From Chlorobium sp. N1 (lineage in GTDB: Bacteria; Bacteroidota; Chlorobiia; Chlorobiales; Chlorobiaceae), in assembly GCF_004332115.1 (NCBI RefSeq), contig NZ_SJPA01000001.1, forward strand, positions 372,001 through 436,000: DNA of 64,000 nt, in the 5' to 3' direction. The notes beneath the pieces were generated by a model that saw only the letters and a list, made by a program, of their open reading frames with translations, made no database searches and was not told the origin of the DNA. A program made the position numbers and the translations under genes. Below, one piece after another: positions 56,240 through 64,000 of the stretch. The stretch's first letter is position 1; each line of letters opens with the position of its first letter.

Positions 56240-56434
56240 GGGGGTTACTGGTCAGCCGTTCTCTATAGGATTTCGCCGGTGGCGCCCGCTTCCGGCGGGA
56301 TGCCGGCCGGGCAAACAGGAAGCTACGGCAGACGCCTTAAATAAACAAGCATCCCCGGGCCGCTTGCCGCACTCGGCCGAGGGAACTATATTGGCACCGG
56401 ACCTTCCTCCGCAACCCCTTAGCGACCCGACAGC

Positions 56435-56884
56435 ATGTCCTTCGACCTCCTCCCTCTCCTCCGCATGGCGCACGTCGTCTCCTTCGCTGCATGGTTCGGC
56501 ACCGTCCTGGCCTCCCTCTTCCTCCTGAAGACCCTGGAACCGAAACTGACGGGAGAGGATGGGGAGGGGGCCGCCAGAGAGGCCGCCCTTCTGCTGCGCC
56601 GCTATATCGGGCTGGAAACGAAGGTGGCCGACGGCGCCCTTCTCGGACTCGTCGCATCGGGCATCGCGATGGCCTTCCTCCACCACGGATGGACGGGGTG
56701 GGTATGGGCGAAAGTGGTGCTCCTCATCCTGCAGGCGGCCCTCACCATGGGCTGGATCATCCGCTTCATCCAGCCCATCACCTACCCCTGCACGCCACGG
56801 CAGTTCGCCGGCTGGTACAGGCTCTTCGCCCTCTCCCTCTCGATGTTCGCACTCGTGCTCTCGGTTGTTTTCCTCCTGCACTGA
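56435..56884 (+). CDS. Hypothetical four-helix membrane protein
   Basis: The 149-residue protein has four predicted transmembrane segments (LLRMAHVVSFAAWFGTVLAS, DGALLGLVASGIAMAFL, KVVLLILQAALTMGWIIRFI, LFALSLSMFALVLSVVFLLH). The early His in RMAHVVSFAAWFG recalls the haem-binding histidine of CopD/HemJ-like membrane proteins, but this is weak. It ends about 40 bp before the rplU promoter and is divergent from mutS. The function is unknown. Confidence 0.75.
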   Translation: MSFDLLPLLRMAHVVSFAAWFGTVLASLFLLKTLEPKLTGEDGEGAAREAALLLRRYIGLETKVADGALLGLVASGIAMAFLHHGWTGWVWAKVVLLILQAALTMGWIIRFIQPITYPCTPRQFAGWYRLFALSLSMFALVLSVVFLLH

Positions 56885-56923
56885 GCGCGAGCGGATAGGC
56901 CTCCGTTTTTAGCACTTCTCATT

Positions 56924-56952
56924 TTGAATTTGAGGAAAAAGAATACTATATT
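56924..56952 (+). promoter_or_regulatory. Promoter of rplU-rpmA
   Basis: TTGAAT (56924-56929) and TATATT (56947-56952) are spaced exactly 17 bp. A start near 56959 would give a leader of about 30 nt before rplU. Confidence 0.7.
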
Positions 56953-56989
56953 TGAGACCTTTATCATTAATACACTTAATACGAGCAAG

Positions 56990-57277
56990 ATGCAGGCGCT
57001 GATCGAGATATCCGACAAACAGTATCTGGTGAGGAAGGGCGACACCCTTTTCGTCCCCAGGCAAGAGACCGCCATCGGCGAGACCATGGAAATCGGTTCC
57101 ATGGCCACCATCGACGGTGCCAACACCGTTCTCGGCGCAGGAAGCGTCAAGGCGAAGGTTCTTGGCCATGTCAAGGACGACAAGGTCGTGGTCTTCAAGA
57201 AGAAGCGCAGGAAACGCTACCAGTCGCGCAACGGCCATCGCCAGCAGATGACCGAGATCGAGGTGGTTTCCATCTAA
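56990..57277 (+). CDS. rplU: Ribosomal protein L21
   Basis: The 95-residue protein shows the L21 pattern MQALIEISDKQYLVRKGDTL and the basic RNA-binding segment FKKKRRKRYQSRNGHRQQMT. The start at 56990 gives the usual N-terminus; the frame continues upstream to 56924 through the promoter. rpmA follows after 39 bp, the standard pair. Confidence 0.97.
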   Translation: MQALIEISDKQYLVRKGDTLFVPRQETAIGETMEIGSMATIDGANTVLGAGSVKAKVLGHVKDDKVVVFKKKRRKRYQSRNGHRQQMTEIEVVSI

Positions 57278-57316
57278 GAGAAGCAGCACAGGTTTTTTAA
57301 CGATAATTTTCTTCCC

Positions 57317-57571
57317 ATGGCTCATAAAAAAGGCGGCGGATCGACGAAAAACGGCCGCGACAGCAACCCGAAATACCTCGGCGTAAAGGCAGCCGGCGGA
57401 TCGACCGTCTCGGCAGGCACCATTATCCTGCGCCAGAGGGGCACCGTCATCAAGCCCGGAACCAACGCAGGCATCGGCCGCGACCACACCATCTTCTCCC
57501 TTGTCGACGGGGTCGTGACCTTCCGCAATGGCAGGAACAACAAGAAACAGGTCGATATCCTTCCTTCCTGA
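57317..57571 (+). CDS. rpmA: Ribosomal protein L27
   Basis: The 84-residue protein starts [19 protein letters not shown], the conserved tail that reaches the peptidyl-transferase centre, and continues [20 protein letters not shown]. No cleavable N-terminal extension of the Firmicutes type is present. The gene is followed by a strong terminator. Confidence 0.98.
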   Translation: MAHKKGGGSTKNGRDSNPKYLGVKAAGGSTVSAGTIILRQRGTVIKPGTNAGIGRDHTIFSLVDGVVTFRNGRNNKKQVDILPS

Positions 57572-57608
57572 GTTTGGCTTGCCATAAATAAAGGTTATAT
57601 TTCTTTAT

Positions 57609-57637
57609 AGCCGTCTTACCTTAAGACGGCTTTTTTT
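57609..57637 (+). terminator. Intrinsic terminator of rplU-rpmA
   Basis: AGCCGTCTTA pairs with TAAGACGGCT across a three-base loop and a run of T residues follows. Confidence 0.93.
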
Positions 57638-58841
<1,204 letters not shown>

Positions 58842-58872
58842 AGAGAGTCAACGACCAGCAAGACATAGACGC

Positions 58873-58965
58873 AAAAAAGCGACCCAACGGTCGCTTTTTT
58901 GCTGAACAGGTGTCCCCCATTACACCTGTTCCACCTCACGGGCGTGAGGAATTTCATCAGGTTCA
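58873..58965 (-). ncRNA. Candidate sigma-54-dependent small RNA, copy 1
   Basis: The predicted start is 12 bases after the -12 GC, near 58965, and the end is in the T run at 58873. Hairpin 1 is CCTCACG/CGTGAGG (58934-58949). Hairpin 2 has a perfect 10-bp stem, GAACAGGTGT/ACACCTGTTC, with loop AATGGGGG (58904-58931). The terminator stem is GCGACC/GGTCGC, different from the other copies but still fully paired. Its hairpin also terminates the plus-strand mdh. Expression is inferred. Confidence 0.7.
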
Positions 58966-58975
58966 TCGATATACC

Positions 58976-58992
58976 AGCAACCACCGTGCCAA
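58976..58992 (-). promoter_or_regulatory. Sigma-54 promoter of copy 1
   Basis: Minus-strand TTGGCACGGTGGTTGCT matches the -24/-12 consensus, with GG and GC exactly 10 bases apart. Confidence 0.85.
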
Positions 58993-59103
58993 AGCTCGAA
59001 AGCCCGCAGTTTCAGCCATCGGTCTGCTGCTCCCACCCCAATCTGCTCCATACTGAGACAATCCTGCACCAGACTGAACCAGCCGTCCCACTAGCGAACA
59101 GGC

Positions 59104-59199
59104 AAAAAAAAAGCGGCCTTGCAGCCGCTTTTTTTTCGAACAGGTGTCCCCCATTACACCTGCTCCACCCCACGGGCGTGAGGAATTTCATCAAGTTCA
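59104..59199 (-). ncRNA. Candidate sigma-54-dependent small RNA, copy 2
   Basis: The module is built as in copy 1. Hairpin 1 has one G-T pair (CCTCACG/CGTGGGG). Hairpin 2 (59138-59165) has one G-T pair in its 10-bp stem. The terminator is GCGGC/GCCGC with nine A residues before and eight T residues after, in both orientations. Predicted length is about 96 nt. The sequence upstream of its promoter differs from that of copies 1 and 3. Confidence 0.7.
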
Positions 59200-59209
59200 T
59201 CGATATACT

Positions 59210-59226
59210 TGCAACCACCGTGCCAA
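59210..59226 (-). promoter_or_regulatory. Sigma-54 promoter of copy 2
   Basis: Minus-strand TTGGCACGGTGGTTGCA is a full match to the -24/-12 consensus. Confidence 0.85.
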
Positions 59227-59337
59227 AATCCCATCCGCCGCGTCCATCACCATTGGACCGGTAACGGCCGGCACAGCGTGTCCCGATCCGGGACATCACT
59301 GCTCCATCCTGCGCCTGGCGCCCCGATGCAGTTGGGA

Positions 59338-59433
59338 CAAAAAAAAAGCGGCCTTGCAGCCGCTTTTTTTCGAACAGGTGTCCCCCATTACACCTGCTCC
59401 ACCTCACGGGCGTGAGGAATTTCATCAGGTTCA
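59338..59433 (-). ncRNA. Candidate sigma-54-dependent small RNA, copy 3
   Basis: Hairpin 1 is perfect (59402-59417). Hairpin 2 (59372-59399) has one G-T pair. The terminator is as in copy 2. Predicted length is about 96 nt. This copy is almost identical to copy 1, including the 110 bp upstream of the promoter. Confidence 0.7.
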
Positions 59434-59443
59434 TCGATATACC

Positions 59444-59460
59444 TGCAACCACCGTGCCAA
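59444..59460 (-). promoter_or_regulatory. Sigma-54 promoter of copy 3
   Basis: Minus-strand TTGGCACGGTGGTTGCA is a full match to the -24/-12 consensus. Confidence 0.85.
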
Positions 59461-59571
59461 AGCTCGAATGCCCGCAGTTTCAGCCATCACTCTGCTGCTC
59501 CCGCCCCAATCTGCTCCATACTGAGACAATCCTGCACCAGACTGAACCAGCCGCCCCACTAGCGAACAGGC

Positions 59572-59665
59572 AAAAAAAAAGCGGCCTTGCAGCCGCTTTT
59601 TTTTCGAACAGGTGTCCCCCATTACACCTGTTCCACCCCACGGGCGTGGAGTTTCTTCAGATTCA
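59572..59665 (-). ncRNA. Candidate sigma-54-dependent small RNA, copy 4 (most diverged)
   Basis: Two bases are missing and several differ in the 5' half, yet hairpin 1 still forms (CCACG-CC-CGTGG) and hairpin 2 is perfect (59606-59633). The small reading frame seen in copies 1-3 (MNLMKFLTPV...) becomes MNLKKLHARGVEQV and stops, so the conserved product is more likely RNA than peptide. It is the first copy in the direction of transcription. Confidence 0.68.
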
Positions 59666-59675
59666 TGGATAGAGT

Positions 59676-59692
59676 TGCAACTGGCGTGCCAA
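59676..59692 (-). promoter_or_regulatory. Sigma-54 promoter of copy 4
   Basis: Minus-strand TTGGCACGCCAGTTGCA keeps the -24 and -12 boxes, but three of the four unconstrained bases between them have changed. Confidence 0.85.
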
Positions 59693-59696
59693 AACA

Positions 59697-59906
59697 TACG
59701 GCACGAATGAAAAGAGTGGAAAAAACGCACCGGCAGCATCTCTGCAGGAGCGACCGCTCCGAGGGTTCATGGAGAAGCCGTTGAAGCAACCGCTCAGAAC
59801 AGGACAACCTGTACAGTTATGACACAACTGTTGCAGCAACTGACGCAGTACTGAAAGAGAGATGAAAGAGTGGATAGGTGGCTGGGCGGACGGGCCGCCC
59901 ACGGGC
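59697..59906. other. Region upstream of the small-RNA array
   Basis: This 210-bp stretch has no gene. It contains short dyads ACAGG-acaa-CCTGT and CAGTT-atgacac-AACTG near 59800-59835, which could be activator-binding sites for copy 4. GGGCGG-acggg-CCGCCC (59883-59899) just past the aguA stop may be its terminator, although no T run follows. Confidence 0.35.
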
Positions 59907-60968
59907 TCATGCGTTCGACGGGGAATCTGCCGGCTCCTCGTGGGTAACGCAGTGGATGGCGCCGAGCCCCCAGATGAGATCGCTGCAGTCGATGCCGACG
60001 ACCTCGCGGCCGGGGAAGCAGCCGCGGAGGACCTCAAGCGCCTCATTATCCTTCTCGCACCGGTAGACAGGCACCAGGACCACGCTGTTGGCGATGTAGA
60101 AGTTGGCGTAGCTTGCCGGCAGACGCTCGCCCTCATAGTAGACGGGATCCGGCATGGGAAGCTTCACGACGCGGATCGGCTCGCCGCCGAGGCCGGTGCA
60201 CCCCTTGAGGAGTTCGTAGTTCTCTCGGAGCGGCCGGTAGTTCTCGTCTTCCGGATCATCCTCGACGGCGATGACCACGGTGTCTTCGCTGACGAAGCGC
60301 GCCATGTCGTCGACGTGGCCGTCGGTGTCGTCTCCGGCAATCCCCTCACCGAGCCAGAGCACCTTTTTGATGCCGAGCCACCGGCCCAACTCCCGTTCGA
60401 TCTCCTCACGGCTCATGGAGGGGTTGCGGTTCGGGTTGAGCAGGCAGGCCGTCGTGGTCAGCAGGAGTCCCCTGCCATTGACGTCGATCGCACCGCCTTC
60501 GAGCACCATACCTGTGGAAACCGACTCGGTTCCGCGCATCTCGGCAATACGCGAAGGAACGGCATTGTCGTCGTCGTAGGGCTCGTATTTGCCGCCCCAC
60601 GCGTTGTACTCCCAGTCGAGGATCACCTTCTCTACGCCCTCTCCGCCGACGGTCCTGTAGACGAAATTGGGACCATGGTCGCGGCACCAGGCATCGTTGG
60701 TCGGGATCCGGTGCAGGAAGATCCGCTCCATCTGCAGGCGGGGGTGGCCCGACTCGCTGAGCAGGCGGCGCACCTCCGCCTCCATCGCCAGGTCGAGTAC
60801 GTTGATGTGCACCTCTTCCGAAGAGCTCAGCCACGCGGCGAGTTCAACGAAGACCGCCGGCACCGGCTCGAACTTCCCGGGCCAGGACTCGAGCTTGTGC
60901 GGCCATGAGAGCCAGGTTGCCCTGTGCGGAGCCCATTCAGCGGGCATGACATACTGCGGATCGGCCAT
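59907..60968 (-). CDS. aguA: Agmatine deiminase
   Basis: The 353-residue enzyme converts agmatine to N-carbamoylputrescine and ammonia. The guanidino-modifying-enzyme motifs are NDAWCRDHGPNF, GDDTDGHVDDMARF and the nucleophile Cys340 in WGLGAIHCVT. With aguB 1.3 kb upstream on the same strand, it completes the arginine-agmatine-putrescine route. An M48 protease gene lies between them. Agmatine deiminase is favoured over protein-arginine deiminase because of length and the aguB neighbour. Confidence 0.95.
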   Translation of the reverse strand: MADPQYVMPAEWAPHRATWLSWPHKLESWPGKFEPVPAVFVELAAWLSSSEEVHINVLDLAMEAEVRRLLSESGHPRLQMERIFLHRIPTNDAWCRDHGPNFVYRTVGGEGVEKVILDWEYNAWGGKYEPYDDDNAVPSRIAEMRGTESVSTGMVLEGGAIDVNGRGLLLTTTACLLNPNRNPSMSREEIERELGRWLGIKKVLWLGEGIAGDDTDGHVDDMARFVSEDTVVIAVEDDPEDENYRPLRENYELLKGCTGLGGEPIRVVKLPMPDPVYYEGERLPASYANFYIANSVVLVPVYRCEKDNEALEVLRGCFPGREVVGIDCSDLIWGLGAIHCVTHEEPADSPSNA

Positions 60969-60995
60969 GGATAGGGGAAGGATGGGGGTTGTTGG

Positions 60996-62266
60996 TTACC
61001 GGTCGGAGTGGACGAGCTGCTCCCTGATGCGCGCGATGCGCGCCATGACCGGAGGGTGCGAATAGGTCATGAAGACGTGGAAGGGATGCGGCGTCAGGTT
61101 GGAAAGGTTGCTTCGCGTCAGCTTTCGGAGCGCTTCGACGAGGGCCTCCCCGTGCGGGAAGGTGGAAACGGCGAAGCGATCGGCCTGGTACTCGTGGCGT
61201 CGCGAGAGCACCTGCATGAAGACCGAGAGGATGAACTCGACCGGCGTGTAGAGCAGCATGAAAAAGACCAGGCTGCCGTAGACGGAGAGATCCTGCATGA
61301 AGAACGCATCGAAAAGCTGGCGGTTGTTCAGGAAGAGGGAGAGCAGGAAGAAGAGCACGCCGAGGTTCAGGATGCTGAGTGCCATGCTGATGAGGATGTG
61401 CTTCTTTTTGAAATGGCCGATCTCATGGGCGAGCACCGCAACAAGTTCGTCGACCGTGTGGGCGTTCACAAGCGTGTCGAAAAGGGCGATGCGCTTGCGT
61501 TTTCCGAAGCCGGTGAAAAAGGCGTTGGCGCGGGCGGAGCGTGTGGAGCCGTCGATCACGTAGATTCCCTCAAGCGGGAACTCCACACCCCGGGCATAGC
61601 CGGTGATCGCCTCCTTCAATTCGCCGTCCTCAAGCGGGACGAAACGGTTGAAGAGCGGCATGATCCAGGTCGGGGCCACGTACTGGAGAAGCAGGCTGAA
61701 CACCGTAAGGGCGCCCCATGCCGGCAGCCAGGCCATGGGCCCCGCCGTCTCGAAGAACCAGAGCAGGACGGCGACGACGGGCGCGCCGATGAGGAGGGTG
61801 AGCAGGAACGTCTTCAATAGATCGGCTGCGAACACCCCGGGCGTGGTCCGGTTGAATCCGAACTTCTCCTCGATGACGAAAGTCTTGTAAATGCTGAAGG
61901 GCAGTGAGAGAGCCGCCTGAAGGAGCATGAGCGAGCCGATGTAGAGCACTCCGGTCGGGATGGAGCCCAGGGCGAACCCGCGGAGGAACTGGTCGAGGAT
62001 GTTGAACCCTCCCGCAAACCAGAAGGCGAGCAGGACGACGAGGTCGAAGGCGCCGCTGTAGAGAGAGAGGGCGGTCGAGGCGCGAAGATAGGCCTGCGAC
62101 CTGCCATAGGCTTCGTCGTCGAAGATGCCCTCGAACTCTGCCGGCAGCGGGGCACGCGACGCACGGAGGTTGAGCAGCTCGGAGAGCAGGCGAACGAGGA
62201 AAGTCGCAAGCAGCGTGAAAAGGACGACGGCGCCGAAAACGTTCATCTCAGTCGGATGGATAGGGT

Positions 62267-62270
<4 letters not shown>
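60996..62270 (-). CDS. M48-family membrane metallopeptidase (Ste24/CAAX-protease-1-like)
   Basis: The 424-residue protein has about seven transmembrane segments. The zinc site is His282-Glu283-X2-His286 (LAHEIGHFKKKH), with the third ligand Glu360 in RRHEYQADRFA. The N-terminal region FVIEEKFGFNRTTPGVFAAD is typical of Ste24-like peptidases. The bacterial role is probably membrane-protein quality control. Its start overlaps the aguB stop by 4 bp, so it is in the agu operon. Confidence 0.94.
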
Positions 62271-63145
<875 letters not shown>

Positions 63146-63161
63146 AGAGGCTGTGGCTCGG

Positions 63162-64000
63162 TTAATGGATGAGGAGGCCCAGCGAAAAGAGGGCGCCGTA
63201 GACGGTCATGAGCCTGCCGGTGCCGGCAAGCACTTCGTTGAGTTCACGCCCCTGGCTCCGCTGGAGCGAGCGGACCATCCTGAAAGCGAGCGGAGCGGAA
63301 AGCAGTGCGAGAAGCGACCACGGGGAATAGCCGAAGGCGGTGAGGGCCGGCGGGACGAGGTAGGCCAGCACCGTCAGGGCAAGGTAGAGCATGCGGGCCC
63401 GCGGGGCCCCGATCCTTGCCGGCAGGGTCATCTTGCCGACCTTCCGGTCGGTATCAATGTCGCGGATGTTGTTGCAGAGGAGGATGTTGACCGAAAAGGC
63501 ACCGGGAGCCGCCGCAGCCAGGAGCACCGGAACGGCCAGCGAACGGGCCTGCACGTAGTAGGTACCGCCGACAGCGACGAGACCGAAGAAGATGAAGACG
63601 AAGAGGTCGCCGAGCCCCGAGTAGGCGATCGGCCGGGGACCTCCGGTGTAGGCCCAGGCGAAAAGCATCGAGAGGAGGCCGACGAGCAGGATGGGCCATC
63701 CGGCAAGAGCGACGAGGTAGAGGCCGAGCAGGAAAACCGCCGAGAGCAGGATCACGGAGACCCGGATCATGGTCTTTTCGCTGATCAGCCCCGCCGAAAC
63801 GGTACGCGTCGGACCGAGCCGCTCAGCGCCGTCGGCCCCCTTGCGGAAATCGTAGATCTCGTTGATGAAGTTCGTCGCCACCTGGATGCCGAGGGCGCAG
63901 ACAAGGGCGACGACTGCCGGCAGGGGGCTGAACAGGCCGTCGGCGGCCGCCACGGCGGAGCCGACGACGACGGGAACCGCCCCGGCCGGAAGCGTTTTCG
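63162..64000 (-). CDS. menA: 1,4-dihydroxy-2-naphthoate polyprenyltransferase MenA (5' end beyond the window)
   Basis: At least 279 residues of a UbiA-family membrane prenyltransferase are present. The upstream frame is open to the window edge (KTLPAGAVPVVVGSAVAAAD), matching the MenA N-terminal pattern. The first Asp-rich motif is NFINEIYDFRKGADG, and the second is NNIRDIDTDRKVGKM. About eight transmembrane segments are expected. It makes the menaquinone (or chlorobiumquinone) precursor used by the photosynthetic electron chain. Confidence 0.94.
   Translation of the reverse strand, partial: KTLPAGAVPVVVGSAVAAADGLFSPLPAVVALVCALGIQVATNFINEIYDFRKGADGAERLGPTRTVSAGLISEKTMIRVSVILLSAVFLLGLYLVALAGWPILLVGLLSMLFAWAYTGGPRPIAYSGLGDLFVFIFFGLVAVGGTYYVQARSLAVPVLLAAAAPGAFSVNILLCNNIRDIDTDRKVGKMTLPARIGAPRARMLYLALTVLAYLVPPALTAFGYSPWSLLALLSAPLAFRMVRSLQRSQGRELNEVLAGTGRLMTVYGALFSLGLLIH

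Larger units (their letters stand above)
58873..59696 (-). repeat. Tandem array of four ~234-bp modules
   Basis: Conserved blocks of about 122-125 bp begin at 58873, 59104, 59338 and 59572. The central hairpins start at 58904, 59138, 59372 and 59606, exactly 234 bp apart. Each block reads on the minus strand as promoter, hairpin 1, hairpin 2, terminator. Spacers of about 110 bp are nearly identical after copies 1 and 3 but differ after copy 2, so the array may have grown by duplication of a two-copy unit. It fills the gap between mdh and aguA. Confidence 0.95.

Noticed and set aside
59012-59452. 146-codon minus-strand frame across two modules of the array, with a 78-residue internal repeat
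   Set aside because: The period is a multiple of three, so frames persist by chance. The frame crosses terminators and poly-A runs, shifts between copies and is broken in copy 4.
58873-59696. CRISPR array
   Set aside because: Repeat blocks of about 122-125 bp and a period of 234 bp are far too long, two spacers are nearly identical, and no cas gene is present.

Overview
The window is a G+C-rich stretch of a green sulfur bacterium (phylum Chlorobiota, family Chlorobiaceae; Chlorobium/Pelodictyon-like). The diagnostic gene is fmoA (48745-49845), the Fenna-Matthews-Olson bacteriochlorophyll a protein that links chlorosomes to the type I reaction centre. A flavodoxin fused to a protochlorophyllide-reductase-type C-terminal domain, a lactate-dehydrogenase-like malate dehydrogenase and a MenA homologue fit the same lineage. 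No rRNA, tRNA, CRISPR array, prophage or insertion sequence was recognised. Layout: 1-4.9 kb holds the 5' part of a RecD2-like helicase gene, a TPP riboswitch with thiC, an orphan CopG/BrnA-like antitoxin gene between two twin palindromes, tpiA, a small unknown gene and greA. 4.9-16 kb holds htrA, trpE, lepB, lepA, fmt, def, a Fur-family regulator and a Kef-type antiporter. 16-22.5 kb holds an SMR transporter, proB, a lower-G+C insert with a DUF3800 gene, a PhnA-like gene, and a proA/lolD-like/MFS operon. 22.5-27 kb holds a DegT aminotransferase, a pentapeptide-repeat protein, mpl and gap. 27-34.5 kb holds two overlapping paralogous histidine kinases and the flavodoxin fusion. 34.5-38.6 kb holds dnaJ, grpE, hrcA and prmC. 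38.7-48.5 kb holds a lipoprotein-carrier-like secreted protein, a short-form proS, a peroxiredoxin, a purine permease, a nitrilase-family amidohydrolase, ispE, a SPOR protein, a sensorless sigma-54 activator and lnt. 48.7-58.8 kb holds fmoA, a MerR regulator, an ABC exporter, a B12-binding radical SAM protein overlapping mutS, rplU-rpmA and mdh. 59.9-64 kb holds the agmatine-to-putrescine genes aguA and aguB around an M48 protease, and the 3' part of menA. The most striking feature is a tandem array between mdh and aguA (58873-59696). Four modules lie about 234 bp apart, all reading on the minus strand. Each has a full-consensus sigma-54 promoter (GG-N10-GC within TGGCAC...TTGCA/T), then two conserved hairpins, then a Rho-independent terminator, predicting four RNAs of about 95 nt. 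Stem positions change in compensating ways between copies, the promoter spacer changes while the -24 and -12 boxes do not, and a small reading frame across the RNA is not kept in copy 4. This points to a family of sigma-54-driven small RNAs, comparable in design to the multi-copy Qrr RNAs of Vibrio. A PspF-like sigma-54 activator without a sensor domain lies 12 kb away (45780-46904) and is a possible but unproven partner.
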